This document shows, piece after piece, positions 61,662-64,000 of a DNA stretch of 64,000 nt. Made by a program: the position numbers and the translations under genes. Below the pieces are notes generated by a model, which was not told where the DNA came from, made no database searches, and worked only from the letters and a program-made list of their open reading frames with translations. Each line of letters starts with the position of its first letter. Positions within the stretch are counted from its first letter, which is position 1. The stretch is taken from positions 1-64,000 of the forward strand of contig NZ_SBKP01000003.1 in NCBI RefSeq assembly GCF_004122115.1, read 5' to 3'. This stretch comes from Sphingobium fluviale. Its GTDB lineage: Bacteria; Pseudomonadota; Alphaproteobacteria; Sphingomonadales; Sphingomonadaceae.

Positions 61662-62633
61662 TCAGGCTGCTGCGCGGCGCAGCCGGTCGTTGATCGCCAG
61701 ACCGACGCCCTCCATCGGTATGGGAGCGACGGCGATGCGCTCTGCGGAACTGGCGTCCGCAATGTGCAGCGCGGCAAACAACGCTGCGGCGGCTTCATCG
61801 AGATCGCCTGCCTCAGACAGGCTGATATCGCCCGAAACTGCACCGAAACCGATCAGATATTCTTCCCGCTCCGCGCTTAGCACATTCAGCCGCACCGGCT
61901 TGGAGGGCGCATAATGGCTCTCCATCTGCCCCGGCGCTTCGATGCCATGATCGCTGCCTGACACGACCACCGGCAGGCCGCTTGCCCGCGCCAGCATCTC
62001 GGTGGTGATTGGGCCGGGGCGCAGCAGGCGGATATGGTCTGCCGCAGGGCTGGCTATGGTCGATTCAATTCCGCGTGCGGTCTGCCCGCCATCGAGCACC
62101 AGCGGGATGCGCCCGCCAAGGCTGCGCAGCACATGCTCCGCGCGCGTCGGGCTGATCGCGCCGGAGCGGTTGGCGGAAGGGGCGGCAAGCGGCGCGCCGC
62201 TCGCCTCTATCAAAGCCCGCATCGCCGGGTGTGCGGCGCAGCGGATCGCAACCGTGGGCAGGCCCGCCATCACCAGCGGCGAGAGGCCAGCTTCTGCGCG
62301 CACCGGCAGCACGAGGGTCAACGGCCCCGGCCAGAAGGCCTTGGCGAGCCGCTCCGCCATATCGTTCATCTCCGCGAGTTTCGCCGCCATCGGCACATCC
62401 GCTACATGCACGATCAGCGGGTTGAAGCTGGGGCGTCCCTTGGCGGCATAGATGCGCGCCACCGCGTCGCTGTTGCGCGCGTCCGCCGCGAGGCCATAGA
62501 CCGTCTCGGTCGGCACCGCGACGGTCTGGCCCGCGCGGATCAGCTCCGCCGCATAGGCAATAGCGCACTCGTCGCAGTGGCGCAGTTCGGTGGAGACATC
62601 AGGTTGCACGCGCGCGGCTATAGGGATTTGCAC
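61662..62633 (-). CDS. tsaC: Threonylcarbamoyl-AMP synthase (Sua5/YrdC family)
   Basis: This is a 323-residue long form (Sua5) with the YrdC domain (about 20-205) and a C-terminal Sua5 domain. VAVPTETVYGLAADA is the substrate pocket. KGRPSFNPLIVHV, WPGPLTLVLPV, VAIRCAAHP and APSANRSGAISPT are diagnostic; the linker GMESHYAP-like motif appears as PGQMESHYAPSKPVRL. It makes the TC-AMP used by TsaB/TsaD for t6A37, linking it to tsaB in this window. It converges with the small lipoprotein gene (2-base gap). Confidence 0.95.
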   Translation of the reverse strand: MQIPIAARVQPDVSTELRHCDECAIAYAAELIRAGQTVAVPTETVYGLAADARNSDAVARIYAAKGRPSFNPLIVHVADVPMAAKLAEMNDMAERLAKAFWPGPLTLVLPVRAEAGLSPLVMAGLPTVAIRCAAHPAMRALIEASGAPLAAPSANRSGAISPTRAEHVLRSLGGRIPLVLDGGQTARGIESTIASPAADHIRLLRPGPITTEMLARASGLPVVVSGSDHGIEAPGQMESHYAPSKPVRLNVLSAEREEYLIGFGAVSGDISLSEAGDLDEAAAALFAALHIADASSAERIAVAPIPMEGVGLAINDRLRRAAA

Positions 62634-62692
62634 GGGCGGGGGGAAGGGCCAAGGCTTGCCGCCGCGCCACCCGCCCGATAGAGCGTGCCGTC

Positions 62693-63532
62693 ATGACCGA
62701 AGATCTGTTCTCCCGCATCGCCACCGCGCTGGAACGCCTCGCGCCCGCCGCCCCGCCGCAGCCGGACCTCGCTGCGCATCCCGCCTATGTGTGGAATGGC
62801 CGCATCGCGCAGGTGGTGGATGCCTTCGCCCCGGCGGATTATGCGCTGCTCACCGGCATAGACGAGCAGAAGGGCCGCCTGCTGGAAAACACGCGCCGCC
62901 ATGCCGCCGGGCTGCCCGCTCACGATGCGCTGCTCTGGGGATCGCGCGGCACCGGCAAGTCCGCCAGCGTCGGCGCGGTCATCGGGGCTTTGCAGGGCGA
63001 AGGGGCAGACATCGCGCTGATGCAATGCACTGCCGATCACCTCGAATCGCTGCCCGATCTGTTCGCCCTGCTGCGCGGAGTGGCGCGGCCCTTCATCGTC
63101 TTCATAGACGATCTGGGCTTCGATGAGGGCAGCAGCGGCACCGATGCGCGGGTATTGCGCTCCTTGCTCGATGGCGGGGCCAGCGCGCGCCCGGCCAATG
63201 TGCGGCTCTATGTCACGTCGAATCGGCGCCACATCTTGCCGCGCCAGATGTCGGAGCAGGACGACCCGATCAATGCGCGCGATGTGGTGGATGACAAGAT
63301 GGCGCTGTCAGACCGGTTCGGCCTGTCGCTCGGCTTTCACGCGATGGATCAGGACACCTATCTCGCGATTGTCGAGGGCTATGCCCGGCACTTCGGACTG
63401 CCCTTCGATGGCGCGGATGCGGTGCAATGGGCGACGCGGCGCGGCAGCCGGTCTGGCCGGGTGGCGTGGCAATATGTGACCGAGCTTGCCGGGCGCGAGG
63501 GCAAGCGGCTTGGGCGCGCTATTTCTTTATAA
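62693..63532 (+). CDS. DUF815 family AAA-type ATPase
   Basis: This 279-residue ATPase has Walker A WGSRGTGKSAS (near 83-93) and Walker B PFIVFIDDLGFDEG. Sensor-like RLYVTSNRRHILPR precedes the segment SDRFGLSLGFHAMDQDTYLAIV, characteristic of DUF815 (YcaJ-unrelated, clade near replication initiator-like AAA). Biological role unknown. It is divergent from tsaC (59 bases) and its last 14 bases overlap the convergent sugar dehydrogenase gene. Confidence 0.88.
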   Translation: MTEDLFSRIATALERLAPAAPPQPDLAAHPAYVWNGRIAQVVDAFAPADYALLTGIDEQKGRLLENTRRHAAGLPAHDALLWGSRGTGKSASVGAVIGALQGEGADIALMQCTADHLESLPDLFALLRGVARPFIVFIDDLGFDEGSSGTDARVLRSLLDGGASARPANVRLYVTSNRRHILPRQMSEQDDPINARDVVDDKMALSDRFGLSLGFHAMDQDTYLAIVEGYARHFGLPFDGADAVQWATRRGSRSGRVAWQYVTELAGREGKRLGRAISL

Positions 63533-64000
63533 CCCGCCAGATCACCCCGCCCACATCGTCGCTCACCAGCAGCGCGCCGTCCTGCGCCACCAGCACATCG
63601 ACCGGGCGGCCGCGCGCCTCCTCGGTATCTGCGGAGAGGAAACCGCCCAGCACATCTATCGGCTTGCCGTTTTGCGAGGCGCGGCCATCCTTCTCGAACG
63701 GCACGAACACCACCTTGTAACCCGCCTTGGGCTTGCGGTTCCAGCTGCCATGCAGCCCCACGAACGCGCCGCGCTCATAGGGCGCGCCCAGCTTTGCCCC
63801 GGTAGCAAATGTCAGGCCCAGCGGCGCGGTGTGGTTGCCCAGCGCGAAGTCCGGCCGCTTGGTATATTCGCGGATTTCCGGCCTGCCGGGCTGCACCCGC
63901 CGGTCCTCATAGCCGCCCCAGTAATTCCACGGCCAGCCATAAAAGCCGCCGAATTCCACGCGCGTGAGGTAATCGGGCACAAGATCGGAACCCAGCATGT
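63519..64000 (-). CDS. PQQ-dependent sugar dehydrogenase family protein (C-terminal part)
   Basis: Only the C-terminal 160 residues are in the window; the gene continues past 64000. Visible motifs are MLGSDLVPDYLTRVEFGGFYGWPWNYWGG, quoted here as landmark positions 63912-63998, then GNHTAPLGLTF, FVGLHGSWNRKP and the C-terminal VLVAQDGALLVSDDVGG. These belong to the soluble aldose/L-sorbosone dehydrogenase beta-propeller family. Members are periplasmic and oxidise sugars using PQQ, although many homologues have no proven substrate. Confidence 0.85.
   Translation of the reverse strand, partial: MLGSDLVPDYLTRVEFGGFYGWPWNYWGGYEDRRVQPGRPEIREYTKRPDFALGNHTAPLGLTFATGAKLGAPYERGAFVGLHGSWNRKPKAGYKVVFVPFEKDGRASQNGKPIDVLGGFLSADTEEARGRPVDVLVAQDGALLVSDDVGGVIWRVIKK

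Overview
The window is a GC-rich alphaproteobacterial chromosome segment, most likely from Sphingomonadales (Sphingomonas, Sphingobium or Sphingopyxis-like). The evidence is the synteny blocks nfu-tsaB-rimI, fur-miaB-phoH-ybeY-corC and infA-maf-RNase G-yacG, a MucR regulator, a short-form HisG, a TonB-dependent receptor inside a catabolic island, a crtI/crtZ/crtB/crtY carotenoid cluster, and dispersed alphaproteobacterial intergenic repeats. Most of the window is ordinary housekeeping DNA. No rRNA, prophage, complete insertion sequence or CRISPR array was seen. There are two tRNAs: Phe(GAA) and Val(CAC).

Layout. 1-3825: etfB (partial), sucC, then lolC-lolD. 3844-8156: a metal-stress regulon built around copper-binding 'bufferin' peptides. 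It holds a DoxX protein and a DUF2282 precursor (bufA1) on the minus strand. Divergent from these are an ECF sigma factor (SigF type), its membrane anti-sigma NrsF, a second cysteine-rich precursor (bufA2), the DUF692/MNIO maturase bufB and its DUF2063 partner bufC. Three perfect copies of GTAACC-N16-CGAA lie in front of bufA1, sigF and bufA2, so the locus looks like a closed autoregulated circuit. 8102-20002: an accessory catabolic island for an aromatic, possibly sulfated, substrate. It has an MhpA-like FAD hydroxylase, a type I extradiol dioxygenase, an FAH-family hydrolase, a Tat-type arylsulfatase-like enzyme, a TonB receptor, a Tat-type decarboxylase-like amidohydrolase, an acyl-CoA-dehydrogenase-fold monooxygenase and two related TetR regulators. 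20003-24704: an ABC-F ATPase and recQ among dispersed repeats, then tRNA-Phe. 24758-36815: a long minus-strand stretch with yacG, RNase E/G, maf, infA, bioA-bioD-bioF, hppA, thiL, DUF4169, nusB, DUF1993, hisD and hisG. 36918-45472: a peroxiredoxin, a GT4 glycosyltransferase, corC, ybeY, phoH, miaB, fur, mucR, rimI, tsaB and nfu. 45773-52291: a DEAD-box helicase, an M16 peptidase, hslU/hslV and tRNA-Val. 52444-58534: isoprenoid and carotenoid genes. 58660-64000: a DUF2141 protein, fadD, msrA, a small lipoprotein, tsaC, a DUF815 ATPase and the C-terminal end of a PQQ-type sugar dehydrogenase.

How the genes work together. In the bufferin locus, NrsF probably holds SigF until metal or thiol stress. 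Released SigF would then transcribe its own gene, both precursors, the maturation pair and DoxX. In the carotenoid region a single reading frame fuses IspH (last step of the MEP pathway) to an IspA/CrtE-type prenyl diphosphate synthase. It sits divergently next to phytoene desaturase, so IPP/DMAPP supply, prenyl chain elongation, phytoene synthesis (CrtB), desaturation (CrtI), cyclisation (CrtY) and hydroxylation (CrtZ) are encoded within 6 kb. In the catabolic island, import (TonB), desulfation, decarboxylation, hydroxylation, ring cleavage and C-C bond hydrolysis can be assembled into a plausible route, but the substrate cannot be named from sequence.
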